64,000 nt of DNA. Source: Bacteroidota bacterium (GTDB lineage Bacteria > Bacteroidota > Bacteroidia > NS11-12g > UBA9320). The translations under genes and the position numbers were made by a program. The notes beneath the pieces were generated by a model that worked only from the letters and a program-made list of their open reading frames with translations, was not told the origin of the DNA and did no database searches. Shown here piece after piece: positions 47,142 through 56,729 of this stretch. How positions within the stretch are numbered: position 1 is the stretch's first letter; the number at the start of each line of letters is the position of its first letter. The DNA is taken from the NCBI GenBank assembly GCA_947468275.1, contig CANIKO010000001.1:62001-126000 (forward strand), written 5' to 3'.

Positions 47142-47813
47142 ATGAAAACAAACATAAAATTATTTGCAGGAATGGCCTTGATAGCAGGCTCTATTTTTAT
47201 CGCCTCATGTTCAAACACTCCAAAAGGCGATGAGGCTAAGGTGACAGACGAACAAGTTGTAGATTCAACCGCAGGAAGTGAAGTGTTGATTAACACCGAA
47301 ACATCTAAAGTTGGATTTGTAGGAAATGGTGTAGGAAAAAACCATCCTGGATTTTTTAAAGTTTCATCCGGAAATTTAACCGCAACAGATGGTAAAATTA
47401 ATGGAGGTACGGTAGTTATTGATATCAAATCGTTGGTATTGGATCAAAAAGAAGAAATGTTTCAGGCAAAATTATTGCCCCATTTATTAAGTGCCGATTT
47501 TTTTGATGCTGAAATTTTTCCAACTGCAAAATTTGAAATAACCTCTGTTGAACCATACACTGCCACTGCCACCGACAGTTCTGTAACTGCCGGAGCCAAT
47601 TATAAAGTAAGTGGAAACTTAACATTGAAAGACGCCACCAAAAATGTATCATTCCCAGCCAAAATTGAAAACAAAAATGGCATTTACACCGTAGTTGGTA
47701 GTTTCAATATAGACCGCACCTTGTGGGGAATAAAGTATGGTAACGATAAGTCATTAAAGGATAAATTTATTTCTGAAGTTGTAAATATTTCTTTAGATAT
47801 AAAAAGTAAATAG
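47142..47813 (+). CDS. YceI family lipoprotein
   Basis: 223 residues. The N-terminus has a lipoprotein signal (AGMALIAGSIFIASC, with the lipidated cysteine in IASCSN at residue 23). The YceI domain follows (VLINTETSKVGFVGNGVGKN, LLPHLLSADFFDAEIFPTAK, FNIDRTLWGIKYGND). It probably faces the periplasm and is likely co-transcribed with the preceding YceI gene and the following dioxygenase gene. Confidence 0.92.
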   Translation: MKTNIKLFAGMALIAGSIFIASCSNTPKGDEAKVTDEQVVDSTAGSEVLINTETSKVGFVGNGVGKNHPGFFKVSSGNLTATDGKINGGTVVIDIKSLVLDQKEEMFQAKLLPHLLSADFFDAEIFPTAKFEITSVEPYTATATDSSVTAGANYKVSGNLTLKDATKNVSFPAKIENKNGIYTVVGSFNIDRTLWGIKYGNDKSLKDKFISEVVNISLDIKSK

Positions 47814-47836
47814 TAAACTTGCCACAAGGCATCACC

Positions 47837-48715
47837 ATGCAACGTAAAGATTTTATAAAAATACTTTCAGCAACTACAGTTATGACAACATTAGGTTCTT
47901 TTAAATCATTTACCGATAGCCTGCAAGAGCAGGATGAGAAACTTCCTTTATTGTTTGTAGGGCATGGGTCGCCAATGAACGGCATTGAAGACAATGAGTT
48001 TTCGCAACGCTGGAGAGCCATGGGCAAAGAAATACCAAAACCCAAAGCGGTGTTGTGTATTTCAGCCCACTGGCTAACTAAGGGTACGCATATTACGGCA
48101 ATGGTTAATCCCCCAACAATTCATGATTTTGGGGGATTTCCAAAAGCCTTGTTTGATGTTCAGTATCCCGCACCGGGCAATCCTGAACTGGCTAAAGAAA
48201 CAGCCGCCTTATTCAAAAAAACAACCATAGGTTTGGACCACGATTGGGGCCTTGACCACGGCACATGGAGCATTACAAAAAATATGTATCCCGATGCCAA
48301 AATTCCGGTTTTGCAATTAAGTATAGACTATAACCAACCCGCCCAATACCATTATGAATTGGCCAAAGAATTAGCTGCCTTACGTAAAAAAGGTGTATTA
48401 ATTATGGGCAGCGGCAATATGGTTCACAACCTGGGAATGATAGACTGGGACAAAATGAATGAACCCAATTATGGCTTTGACTGGGCCATAGAAATGAATG
48501 AAAAATTTAAAACCGCCATTCTAAACGGCGACCACAAAGCGTTAATAAACTACCAAAATTTTGGCACAGCCGGCCGCAATGCCATCCCAACGCCTGACCA
48601 TTACTATCCCTTGCTTTACATTTTAGGATTGATAGAAGAAAAGGATAAGGTTTCTTTTTTTAATGATAAACTGGTGGCGGGGTCGTTGACTATGACTTCG
48701 GTGAGAGTTGGGTAA
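47837..48715 (+). CDS. ygiD: DODA-type extradiol dioxygenase (YgiD-like), with N-terminal export-like sequence
   Basis: 292-residue member of the LigB/DODA family, the class III extradiol dioxygenases that open catechol rings (4,5-DOPA dioxygenase in E. coli YgiD). Metal-ligand segments are LFVGHGSPMNGI (H43), CISAHWLT (H78), LDHDWGLDHGTWSI and GSGNMVHNLG. The ATG giving MQRKDFIKILS is preferred to a TTG six codons earlier. Unlike E. coli YgiD there is a 25-residue N-terminal extension (QRKDFIKILSATTVMTTLGS) resembling an export signal with an R-K pair. This is unusual for the family, and its function is uncertain. Confidence 0.88.
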   Translation: MQRKDFIKILSATTVMTTLGSFKSFTDSLQEQDEKLPLLFVGHGSPMNGIEDNEFSQRWRAMGKEIPKPKAVLCISAHWLTKGTHITAMVNPPTIHDFGGFPKALFDVQYPAPGNPELAKETAALFKKTTIGLDHDWGLDHGTWSITKNMYPDAKIPVLQLSIDYNQPAQYHYELAKELAALRKKGVLIMGSGNMVHNLGMIDWDKMNEPNYGFDWAIEMNEKFKTAILNGDHKALINYQNFGTAGRNAIPTPDHYYPLLYILGLIEEKDKVSFFNDKLVAGSLTMTSVRVG

Positions 48716-48728
48716 ATTGATTAACTAT

Positions 48729-51626
48729 TTATCTAACAACTTCTACAACTCCGCTTTTGTAAATTATCCCTTGTTTAATACCAGTTGCTTCTATTTGATA
48801 AAAATAGGTTCCATTAGGAACAAATAAGCCTTTGTATTTCCCATCCCATTCAGGTTTTTCATTTGTATATTGGTAAACATTTTCACCCCAGCGGTTAAAG
48901 ATTTTGATATTGGCTTCCTTTATTCCTTTATAACTAATTTTCCAAGTATCATTTACTCCGTCACCATTAGGGCTAAAGGCTGACGGGATAAATAAAATAG
49001 GTTTTAATGGGAGGCAATAAATATTGCTTGCCGATAATTGTAAATTTCCATCTTTTTCATCAGCTATTATTTTATAGCATTTTTGGGGTTCACTAATTCC
49101 GGCAAACGATTCATCAAGATATTCTAACGTTTGTCCGTTCAGGGTAGCCATCAGTTCAAAATATCCGGATTCATTTTGGGTAAATATTTGATAACTATTT
49201 ACTCCCATATCCCAGCGTTGATAGGCTGTCCAGTTTAGTTTGGCTTCGTTGTTTTCTGTTCGGTCGGCTTTTAGGTAAATGGTTTGGGCTAAATCCTGAA
49301 TGGTGCTACTATCATTACAAATACTAATGGCTTTAATGGTATAGCTATTTGGCATCATAGTATTGGCATTTTTGTCTGTGTAGCTTGTGTCAGTAGTTCG
49401 GGCAAGGAAGTTGTTATTTTTAATAATGCTGTAACTCACAGCATTTAGATGTTTCTTCCATTTAAGGTCGATGCTGTTTTCATTGACTACCGTGGCATTT
49501 AATATATCGGGCATTCCACTTATGCCAGGGCTCACTTTTATTAATACTGAATCGGTAGTTATGCAGCCACTTGGCCCGTAGAGTTTTTGACTCAAGAAAT
49601 AATTCCCAATTTGGTTGTAAGTAAAGCTACCTATAATTCCTTTAGCTTTTATAAATGAACCATTGCGCCAAACTGCACTATCTAACACATCGCTGTATTT
49701 GTATTTAAAATTTACATTCAATGGTGTACATCCTGATAAAGGAGTGGCAGTTATCCCAGGCTTAGGGGCAGGTAATATTACCACATTATTAAGCTGAATG
49801 GCAGTATCGGTGCAATAGCCATTGTTCACTACCAATTTTACCGTAAAGGTATTGCTAGTGGTGTAGGTATAGGTAAGTTTAGGATTGGTGCTGGCATCAA
49901 TGCTATCTTTACCATCACCAAAGTTCCAGTATTTGTAGGCCTTAAAGCCGGGCTTTATGCTAAATAATTGGCTGCTATCGGTAAACCCATAACCTATCCA
50001 CTGGCAGCCCTTGGTTTTTTGTATCCCAAACTTAGCCACTGGCGGGGCATGTATTTCTATGCTGTCACCATACCAGATAAAACCGCCACCTTTGCTAAAT
50101 GCTTTTAGCCTTACATAGTATTTTCCTTCTTTGGGGTAATTGTAAATTTTAGTATTCCAGTTTTTGCCCAAATCTATACTATCTCCATTATCAAAAAACA
50201 AACGGTAACGCTTGAAATATTGGGTATCACAGGTATTGGTAAACCTTACCTTGAGGCTATCGCAGCTGGGTTTCCAGGTGAATTCTGTTTTTTTGTAGTC
50301 TTCGAGGGTTGAGATATATAGACTGTAATTTGGATTGTAGGGATATTTAAGTGTTTTTATCTCCGGTAAGCTTTCTAATTTTAAATCTTTTATTCTATTG
50401 GGATGAATTATTCTATATTTACTTTTAACTCTTCCCTGATTACTTAAGTAAATATTTCCATCCGGCCCCAATTTGATGTCATAGCCTCCATAATTGTTAC
50501 CAGGGGAAGGATCTCTTCCATTCCTTAATTTAAAAAACTTATAATCGTTATAACCTTTCGAATAATTAATGGCTAATAAATAATCGTCTTGCGGAATATT
50601 ACCTGATGTTGTATCCTTTTTAAATCCAGTTGTAAGGAATAAAATAGAATCATTAGGGGAAAAGCAAAATCCTCTCAAACCAACCACTTTATATCCACTA
50701 CTTGGAGTAGGAATTCGAGATAGATCCATAGATACTATCACTTTATAATTGCTTTTGCCATCATCTTCATACAGGTATAATTTATTTATTTCCCAAGTTC
50801 TAACTACTAATTTATTTTTTAATGTTGAATATTTTATCACAGACAACGAATCAAGAGAAAGACTGTTTTTGAATGTTAACGATTTAGTGTTAAAGTTATA
50901 ATTTATAACCTTATTTGCTTTTCTGCTATTCGTGGTAAAAATTATTTCTGCATTTTGTTCGTCAATTAGTTTTCCACTAATTAGTTCTGGCATTAAACCT
51001 TGAGTGTTTCCCCCATAATATTTATCTTTATAGATTACTTTATTTTTACTTACCAAATTTCCATCATTGGTAAACTCAGATACACAAACAAAAAAAGAAT
51101 CGGGCATAACAGGCTTGCTGAAACTAAATTCGGTATTGATTCTAAGGAATAGCTTGAAATAGTAACTTCTATCAGTTTTAGATAAAAATTGCCCTAATTC
51201 GTTACTTAAATATTTGAAATAACTATTCTCAATATAAGTTGAGTCATATAACTCACCCCATTTATTGTAATAGTGCTGACCCAATAATTCGGTAAAGGCG
51301 ATTTGACCAGAAGTATCACAAAAATTATTAAGGAGATAAGGGAAATAGATTGTACTATTCTTAGTGTGAATTTTTCTTAAATAAATGTCTTTTTCAAGAT
51401 ACATTTTTTTGTATTGAGGCGGACAATAATTAAAATCAATACAATAAACGGAGTCGGGTTCATCGTTATAAACAGGAGTATTTGCAAATAGCCACATATT
51501 AGCTCTTTGCGCAAAACAATTAATACCCAAAGTAAAAACTCCGATGGTTAATAACCAACGGAGTTTTAATAATAATTTTATTTTAATGTGATAAAACAAT
51601 TTTTCCTGTTTTAAGGTAACCATCAT
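48729..51626 (-). CDS. Large secreted PKD/fibronectin-type protein with T9SS type B sorting domain
   Basis: 965 residues. A long basic n-region and hydrophobic core (LLLKLRWLLTIGVFTLGINC, ending FAQ, about residues 18-40) make a signal peptide. The first half has propeller-like strands, including FSPNDSILFLTTGF and KLGPDGNIYLSNQG. PKD-like domains follow (YWNFGDGKDSID with the typical WNFGDG), then two fibronectin-type segments (SIDLKWKKHLNAVSYSIIKN, AKLNWTAYQRWDMGVNSYQI). The C-terminus is a gliding-motility/CHU_C type B sorting domain (FIPSAFSPNGDGVNDTWKIS, KIFNRWGENVYQ, WDGKYKG, PNGTYFYQIEA). It may be surface-attached; no enzyme domain is seen. It converges on the dioxygenase gene, with 13 bases between stops. 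Confidence 0.86.
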   Translation of the reverse strand: MMVTLKQEKLFYHIKIKLLLKLRWLLTIGVFTLGINCFAQRANMWLFANTPVYNDEPDSVYCIDFNYCPPQYKKMYLEKDIYLRKIHTKNSTIYFPYLLNNFCDTSGQIAFTELLGQHYYNKWGELYDSTYIENSYFKYLSNELGQFLSKTDRSYYFKLFLRINTEFSFSKPVMPDSFFVCVSEFTNDGNLVSKNKVIYKDKYYGGNTQGLMPELISGKLIDEQNAEIIFTTNSRKANKVINYNFNTKSLTFKNSLSLDSLSVIKYSTLKNKLVVRTWEINKLYLYEDDGKSNYKVIVSMDLSRIPTPSSGYKVVGLRGFCFSPNDSILFLTTGFKKDTTSGNIPQDDYLLAINYSKGYNDYKFFKLRNGRDPSPGNNYGGYDIKLGPDGNIYLSNQGRVKSKYRIIHPNRIKDLKLESLPEIKTLKYPYNPNYSLYISTLEDYKKTEFTWKPSCDSLKVRFTNTCDTQYFKRYRLFFDNGDSIDLGKNWNTKIYNYPKEGKYYVRLKAFSKGGGFIWYGDSIEIHAPPVAKFGIQKTKGCQWIGYGFTDSSQLFSIKPGFKAYKYWNFGDGKDSIDASTNPKLTYTYTTSNTFTVKLVVNNGYCTDTAIQLNNVVILPAPKPGITATPLSGCTPLNVNFKYKYSDVLDSAVWRNGSFIKAKGIIGSFTYNQIGNYFLSQKLYGPSGCITTDSVLIKVSPGISGMPDILNATVVNENSIDLKWKKHLNAVSYSIIKNNNFLARTTDTSYTDKNANTMMPNSYTIKAISICNDSSTIQDLAQTIYLKADRTENNEAKLNWTAYQRWDMGVNSYQIFTQNESGYFELMATLNGQTLEYLDESFAGISEPQKCYKIIADEKDGNLQLSASNIYCLPLKPILFIPSAFSPNGDGVNDTWKISYKGIKEANIKIFNRWGENVYQYTNEKPEWDGKYKGLFVPNGTYFYQIEATGIKQGIIYKSGVVEVVR

Positions 51627-51867
51627 CTGAATACAATTTATAAAAGTAAACTAACTTTGTGGGTACACGGTAGGTTGCAAACGAGGATTAGTTTTCGTGT
51701 GTTCATAATGGTACTTTTGTAAGTTTAATACAACAAATGTTATTAAATAAAACTGAAGAAACTATAAAAAAATTGTCATAACAAGATATTAAAAAAATGA
51801 CAATGAGTTTTAAAGGTATGTTATGGATGCTAAAACGGAAATTAATTCAATAGAAATATTAACTCTA

Positions 51868-53388
51868 TTACCCCTCCAATTCCCTAAATACCAAATTCAA
51901 ATTTTCGATAATATCCGAGGCAATCATGCAGGTTATGGATTTATTTTTAGCAGCAAAATCTCCCGCTGCTCCGTGAATAAATACACCAACTATAGCCGCA
52001 TCAATTGGCAAGTAGCCCTGAGCCAATAAGGAAGTAATAATACCTGAAAGTACATCACCACTGCCGGCAGTAGCCATTCCGGCATTTCCGGTACTGTTAA
52101 AAAACACCTTGCCATCCATATTGCAAATGGCGGTGTAAGCTCCTTTTAAAACCAAAATCACATTATTTTCTTTTGCAAATTTTTGAGCTTTTTGCAGGCG
52201 TTCATAGGTATTCTCAGATTCTCCGGCTAATCGGTCAAACTCCTTTGGGTGGGGGGTAAGGATGGAATTGGCAGGTAAACTAAAGTTTTCAGGATTTTGA
52301 GAATAGAGAGTTAATGCATCTGCATCTAATACCAAAGGACATTCTGCATTTTTAAGAATCGTTTGTAATAACTCTTTTTGGTTATTTTCGGTTCCAATTC
52401 CCGGCCCAATGCCAATGGCTGAAAAACGCTTTACGTCCAATGATTCCAACGAAGAGTTATCAATCATGACCTCAGGAATGGCGGTGTGAATGGAAGTAGA
52501 ACACTCAATGTTTGTATGAACAGTAACCAAACCCGCTCCACTTTTTATACATGCTTTGGAGCTTAAAATAGCTGCTCCACATTTTCCTTTACTTCCTGCC
52601 ACCATTAAGGCATGACCGTAAGTGCCTTTGTGAGAAAATTTTTCCCTTTTTTTGAACCTTTTTGCAACATCATCAAAGGTTATAAAAAATAGTTCTGACG
52701 GATTTTTTGAACTAAAATCTTGACTTAATCCAATATCCAAAATTTCAAGCTGTCCGCAATAATCTCCCCATCCGGGAATCAGCATACTCAATTTTGGGGT
52801 TTGAAATGTTAAAGTAGTTTCGGCTTTTATTATCCATTGCCGTTGACTTAAGTTCCATTGCCGTTGACTTAAGTCAACGGTAATAGATGGTTCTGAAAAT
52901 AAGCCTGAAGGTATATCAATACTAATAATCCGGCAGTTGGATTGGTTGATTTTATTGATAACATTCATCCAAAATCCTTCTACAGGTCGGTCTAAACCCG
53001 TTCCGAAAATGGAGTCGATGATTACTGAATTGTTTTGAAAATCTATATCTTTATTTTCATTAATGGTTATTATTTCAGTAAAACCACACTCTTTTAATCT
53101 TTGAAGGTTGGCTAAATTATCCTCCGATTTTTTTGAATCATTTTTTATAAAAACCCTAACGGTATAATTATAAAAAAGAAGCAATCGGGCAATGGCCAAG
53201 CCATCGCCACCATTATTGCCATTTCCGCAAACAATATCAATGGGATGTTCTTTTGAAATGTTTTTTACAAGCCAAGCCACACAAGCTTGGGCTGCCCTTT
53301 CCATCAAATCAATGGAATTTACAGGTTCATTCTTAATGGTGTATTCATCCCATTTACGAATGGTGGAGGCTGGATAAATAGGCAACAT
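51868..53388 (-). CDS. nnr: Bifunctional NAD(P)H-hydrate epimerase / ADP-dependent NAD(P)H-hydrate dehydratase
   Basis: 506-residue repair enzyme. The N-terminal YjeF domain epimerises hydrated NAD(P)H (VCGNGNNGGDGLAIARLL; DSIFGTGLDR); the C-terminal ribokinase-like domain dehydrates S-NAD(P)HX with ADP (AGSKGKCGAAILSSKAC, GIGPGIGTEN, TPHPKEFDRL, GNAGMATAGSGDVLSGIITS). The ATG of MLPIYPAST is preferred over a TTG eleven codons earlier. Between the domains, residues about 170-186 contain two copies of LSQRQW, encoded by a tandem 21-bp repeat with a perfect 20-bp palindrome. This segment is not expected in the family and looks like an in-frame insertion tolerated in a loop. Confidence 0.93.
   Translation of the reverse strand: MLPIYPASTIRKWDEYTIKNEPVNSIDLMERAAQACVAWLVKNISKEHPIDIVCGNGNNGGDGLAIARLLLFYNYTVRVFIKNDSKKSEDNLANLQRLKECGFTEIITINENKDIDFQNNSVIIDSIFGTGLDRPVEGFWMNVINKINQSNCRIISIDIPSGLFSEPSITVDLSQRQWNLSQRQWIIKAETTLTFQTPKLSMLIPGWGDYCGQLEILDIGLSQDFSSKNPSELFFITFDDVAKRFKKREKFSHKGTYGHALMVAGSKGKCGAAILSSKACIKSGAGLVTVHTNIECSTSIHTAIPEVMIDNSSLESLDVKRFSAIGIGPGIGTENNQKELLQTILKNAECPLVLDADALTLYSQNPENFSLPANSILTPHPKEFDRLAGESENTYERLQKAQKFAKENNVILVLKGAYTAICNMDGKVFFNSTGNAGMATAGSGDVLSGIITSLLAQGYLPIDAAIVGVFIHGAAGDFAAKNKSITCMIASDIIENLNLVFRELEG
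52832..52880. repeat. Palindromic short repeat, tandem and in frame inside nnr
   Basis: TCCATTGCCGTTGACTTAAG occurs twice with a period of 21 bases, and the second copy completes the perfect palindrome CCGTTGACTTAAGTCAACGG (52861-52880). The 21-base period keeps the reading frame, adding the sequence (N)LSQRQW in tandem. Confidence 0.85.
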
Positions 53389-53493
53389 AATGCACAAAGC
53401 TACTGAATCTTTACCTCCCAATTATCAATTAACCACTAACCATTAATAATTATCCATTCAATACTCATTTTTCAGAGTTATTTTTGCCGCCCA

Positions 53494-54909
53494 ATGCAGG
53501 ATTCACTAGGGCATAAAGTTTTTGGAGTAGTGGCACAGGTGGCTGCCGAAACCGGGGTAAAAGCCTACGTGGTAGGAGGGTATGTTCGTGATATTTTTTT
53601 AAAGCGCCCATCCAAGGATGTCGATTTTACCGTGATTGGTGATGGGATAGATTTTGCTCAAGCTGTAGCCAAAAAATTAGGGGATAATTCAGACGTTCAT
53701 GTTTTTAAAAATTTTGGTACGGCCATGATAAAAAGCGAGGATTGGGATATTGAATTTGTTGGAGCCCGAAAAGAATCCTATCAGTCAGAAAGCCGAAAAC
53801 CTTTTGTTTCACCGGGAACTTTTGAGGATGATTTAAGCCGCCGTGATTTTACAATTAATACCTTGGCCATTAGCATGAATAAGGATAACTATGGCCAATT
53901 GATTGATTTGTATAACGGAATACAAGATTTGAACGATGGAATAATTAAAACTCCATTGGCTCCGGGAATTACGTTTAGCGATGATCCTTTGAGGATGATG
54001 CGAGCCATACGATTTGCTTCGCAACTTAATTTTACACTGCATCCCGAAACTTTGCACGGTATTAAAGATAATGCCCATAGGATTGAAATTGTTTCTATGG
54101 AACGGGTGTCGGATGAGATGAATAAAATCATTATGTCGCCCAAACCATCTATTGGTTTCAGTTTATTATTTGATACAGGATTGTTGCAATTGGTTTTCCC
54201 CGAAATGGCTTTGTTGCAAGGGGTAGAAACTATTGACGGACTTTCACATAAAGACAATTTTTACCATACCATTCAGGTGCTTGATAATTTATGTAAGGAA
54301 TCGGATGATATTTGGTTGCGATGGTCTGCTATTCTTCATGATATTGCTAAACCACAGACCAAACGCTTTTATAAAGGCGAAGGATGGACGTTCCATGGCC
54401 ATGAAGACAAAGGAGCCCGCATGGTGAAAGGTATTTTTAAACGATTGCGTTTGCCTTTAAATGAAAAAATGAAGTTCGTTGAAAAAATGGTTCAGCTTCA
54501 TTTACGCCCCATTGTACTGTCACAGGAAATAGTTACTGATTCTGCAGTTCGCCGATTGATTTTTGATGCAGGCGAAGATATTTTTAGTTTATTAATGCTC
54601 TGCAGAGCGGATATAACCACAAAAAATGAGTTTAAGGTTAAGAAATTTATCCAAAATCTAAAAGTAGTAGAAGATAAAATACGTGATGTAGAAGAAAGAG
54701 ATCGGGTTAGGAACTGGCAGCCACCCATAGACGGAACCGAAATTATGGATTTATTTGGAATAAAAGCCGGACGTGAAATAGGAGTATTGAAAAATGCCTT
54801 ACGCGAAGCCATTTTGGATGGAGAAATAAAGAATGACTACAGTGAAGGGCTTGATTTTATTATAAAAAAGGGAAAAGAAATTGGACTGAAACCTTTAAAA
54901 AATAATTAG
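53494..54909 (+). CDS. cca: CCA tRNA nucleotidyltransferase / poly(A) polymerase family with HD domain
   Basis: 471-residue class II nucleotidyltransferase that adds or repairs CCA at tRNA 3' ends. Active-site segments are VVGGYVRDIFLKRPSKDVDF with the carboxylate pair DVD, then DDLSRRDFTINTLAIS, then DDPLRMMRAIRFASQLNF. The C-terminal half carries an HD domain (ILHDIAKPQTKRF), which in other bacteria has phosphohydrolase activity. Identity as a CCA-adding enzyme rather than a poly(A) polymerase is inferred from length and context. A TATTTTTG box ends seven bases before the ATG. Confidence 0.92.
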   Translation: MQDSLGHKVFGVVAQVAAETGVKAYVVGGYVRDIFLKRPSKDVDFTVIGDGIDFAQAVAKKLGDNSDVHVFKNFGTAMIKSEDWDIEFVGARKESYQSESRKPFVSPGTFEDDLSRRDFTINTLAISMNKDNYGQLIDLYNGIQDLNDGIIKTPLAPGITFSDDPLRMMRAIRFASQLNFTLHPETLHGIKDNAHRIEIVSMERVSDEMNKIIMSPKPSIGFSLLFDTGLLQLVFPEMALLQGVETIDGLSHKDNFYHTIQVLDNLCKESDDIWLRWSAILHDIAKPQTKRFYKGEGWTFHGHEDKGARMVKGIFKRLRLPLNEKMKFVEKMVQLHLRPIVLSQEIVTDSAVRRLIFDAGEDIFSLLMLCRADITTKNEFKVKKFIQNLKVVEDKIRDVEERDRVRNWQPPIDGTEIMDLFGIKAGREIGVLKNALREAILDGEIKNDYSEGLDFIIKKGKEIGLKPLKNN

Positions 54910-55012
54910 TCGAGTCATAAATCTATTGAGTCTAATAGTCATGGTATTAGCCTTTAAATATAAGGCGAATTTATTTGCAATATTTTTAGAAATGGTATTA
55001 AAAACTTTTTCG

Positions 55013-55440
55013 ATTAGAGGGCTTTACCCTCTATAACTCCTATTCACTTTTTTATTCATTGATTTGCTATTTATTTTAATGGTGTTCATGAACCTATGGT
55101 GTCCTTGATGAAAAAATTAAACAAAAAAGTCAAGTCAGAAAAATGCTTCCTCCCGCAAGGCCGGGTCGCGGCCCGCCTTTGGCTCATCAGTATGTTTATT
55201 TTTTAAATTAAGGCATTCGCGAACCTCGTTCCTCGGTTTCTGACAGGCCATCGCACGGCTGCAAACCAACGAGGTTTTGTTAAATTGGAAAAGTTTCGGT
55301 TTAAGGTGCGTTGGGATGCCAAAAATGCGGGCGTGTGTTAGATGGTGCGGTTGGAGTATTTTTTTGGCTTGACTTTTTTGCCTTCTTTTTTAGTCAAGCA
55401 CAAAAGAAGGGCAGGGTTATAGGGGCTGACAGCCCCTAAT
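55013..55440. repeat. Dispersed noncoding repeat family, copy 3 (complete, bounded by inverted end hairpins)
   Basis: Occupies most of the 576-base gap between cca and the DUF1573 gene, which has no credible gene. The left end hairpin is TAGAGGG/CCCTCTA (55015-55033), and the right end hairpin is TAGGGGCT/AGCCCCTA (55420-55438). The end motifs face each other, ATTAGAGGG...CTATAACTCC at the left and GGGTTATAGGGG...CCCCTAATG at the right. Inside are the blocks shared with copies 1 and 2 (AAGTCAGAAA, ATGCTTCC, GGGTCGCGGCCCGCC, GCATTCGCGAACCTCG). Confidence 0.8.
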
Positions 55441-55485
55441 GTAAGTAAATGCTTTTTTCGAAATTACTTTTTGAAATTCAACTAT

Positions 55486-56580
55486 TTAATAAAGGTTAGC
55501 CTTTAGCAATATATCTACAATAGGTTTCTTGGGGTCATTGGTATAAATAGTGACTGGTTTTTGAGTGTTTCCTGCATTTCCTAATAAATCAAATTTTACG
55601 GTTAATGTGGCTGTTTCCCCTTTTTTTAATACGGTCTTATCAATGCTTGGCTCAGTGCAATGGCATTGTGCTTTTAGACTTAAAATTTTTAAATCATTTT
55701 TACCCTTATTCGTAATAGTAAAGGTGGTAGATACAAATCCACCTATAGGTTGTGTCCCAAAATTCTTTTCACGTTTATCAATGCTGAATTTTGGAGATTC
55801 TTTCTTTTCCTTTTTTGAAAGGTTACCAAAATTATATTTAATGATTCCGAGCATATATAATGGTTTTTCTGAATATTCCGGATCATCTGTAATTAATCTG
55901 AAATTTTTACTAAACGGCCCAAAATCCTGAAATACATTTCCATCAACTATGGCATAAAGTCTAACCTCTTCATTTGGTTCAATAGTGCTTTTTTCTGGTC
56001 TAATCTTATACCCGGCTGGTAATGATGAGGTGTTATTTATTTTAATTGGGTATTGTCCATCGTTATACATTACTATAAACGCTGAATCCTTATTATCGTT
56101 TAATACATCTCCAAATTCAATCATTTCTTTATCAAACATTAAGTTTCCAGCGCGATACGGAAATATATCATCCATTGTTTTATCGCGCGGAATTACTTCA
56201 CCTCTAAGTTCTAAAATTACAACCTTTGCAAATTTAGCATTCGTATATACCCCAAGGGTTTTGTCAATAATGCCAATCAGATTTTTTGGGTCATAGATGG
56301 CAGTAACAATTCCGGTATTTCCAGGGGCAATAGGTTCTTTGGTCCATTCGCCAATAGTGCAACCGCAGGATGACTCCACATTTTGAATGATCAAGTTAGT
56401 GTTTCCCGTATTTTTAAAGGTAAAAATAGCTCTCACCTTCCCGCCATCTTCTTTTATTTTTCCGAAATCATGAAAACGTTTGTCCACTTGAAGTGTAGTT
56501 TTGGCATCCTGCGAATAAAGTGGAAGGGATATGTAAAGAAGTAATAATGTTAAAAAATTGTATTTAATATATAATTTCAT
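55486..56580 (-). CDS. DUF1573 domain protein, secreted
   Basis: 364 residues with a signal peptide (about 1-23, ending LYSQ) and three Ig-like DUF1573 domains, about residues 30-130 (RFHDFGKIKEDGGKVRAIFT, SSCGCTIGEW), 150-250 (MIEFGDVLNDNKDSAFIVMY) and 270-364 (REKNFGTQPIGGFVSTTFTI, QCHCTEPSI). The first and third have the CxC motif typical of the family. These proteins are common in Bacteroidota envelopes, but their function is not established. It is divergent from ruvB with a 149-base shared promoter region. Confidence 0.88.
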   Translation of the reverse strand: MKLYIKYNFLTLLLLYISLPLYSQDAKTTLQVDKRFHDFGKIKEDGGKVRAIFTFKNTGNTNLIIQNVESSCGCTIGEWTKEPIAPGNTGIVTAIYDPKNLIGIIDKTLGVYTNAKFAKVVILELRGEVIPRDKTMDDIFPYRAGNLMFDKEMIEFGDVLNDNKDSAFIVMYNDGQYPIKINNTSSLPAGYKIRPEKSTIEPNEEVRLYAIVDGNVFQDFGPFSKNFRLITDDPEYSEKPLYMLGIIKYNFGNLSKKEKKESPKFSIDKREKNFGTQPIGGFVSTTFTITNKGKNDLKILSLKAQCHCTEPSIDKTVLKKGETATLTVKFDLLGNAGNTQKPVTIYTNDPKKPIVDILLKANLY

Positions 56581-56729
56581 TTTTATTTTTTTAAAACTAA
56601 GTGATTTAGAATGCCAGATTTACTGCTTTTGTTTGTTTTGTGAACTGTTCTTTGGGCATTTAATTAGGTACTAAAAAGATGTGTAATATAGGTAGTAGGT
56701 TGCCTGTTAATATTATTTAATTTTGTGAG

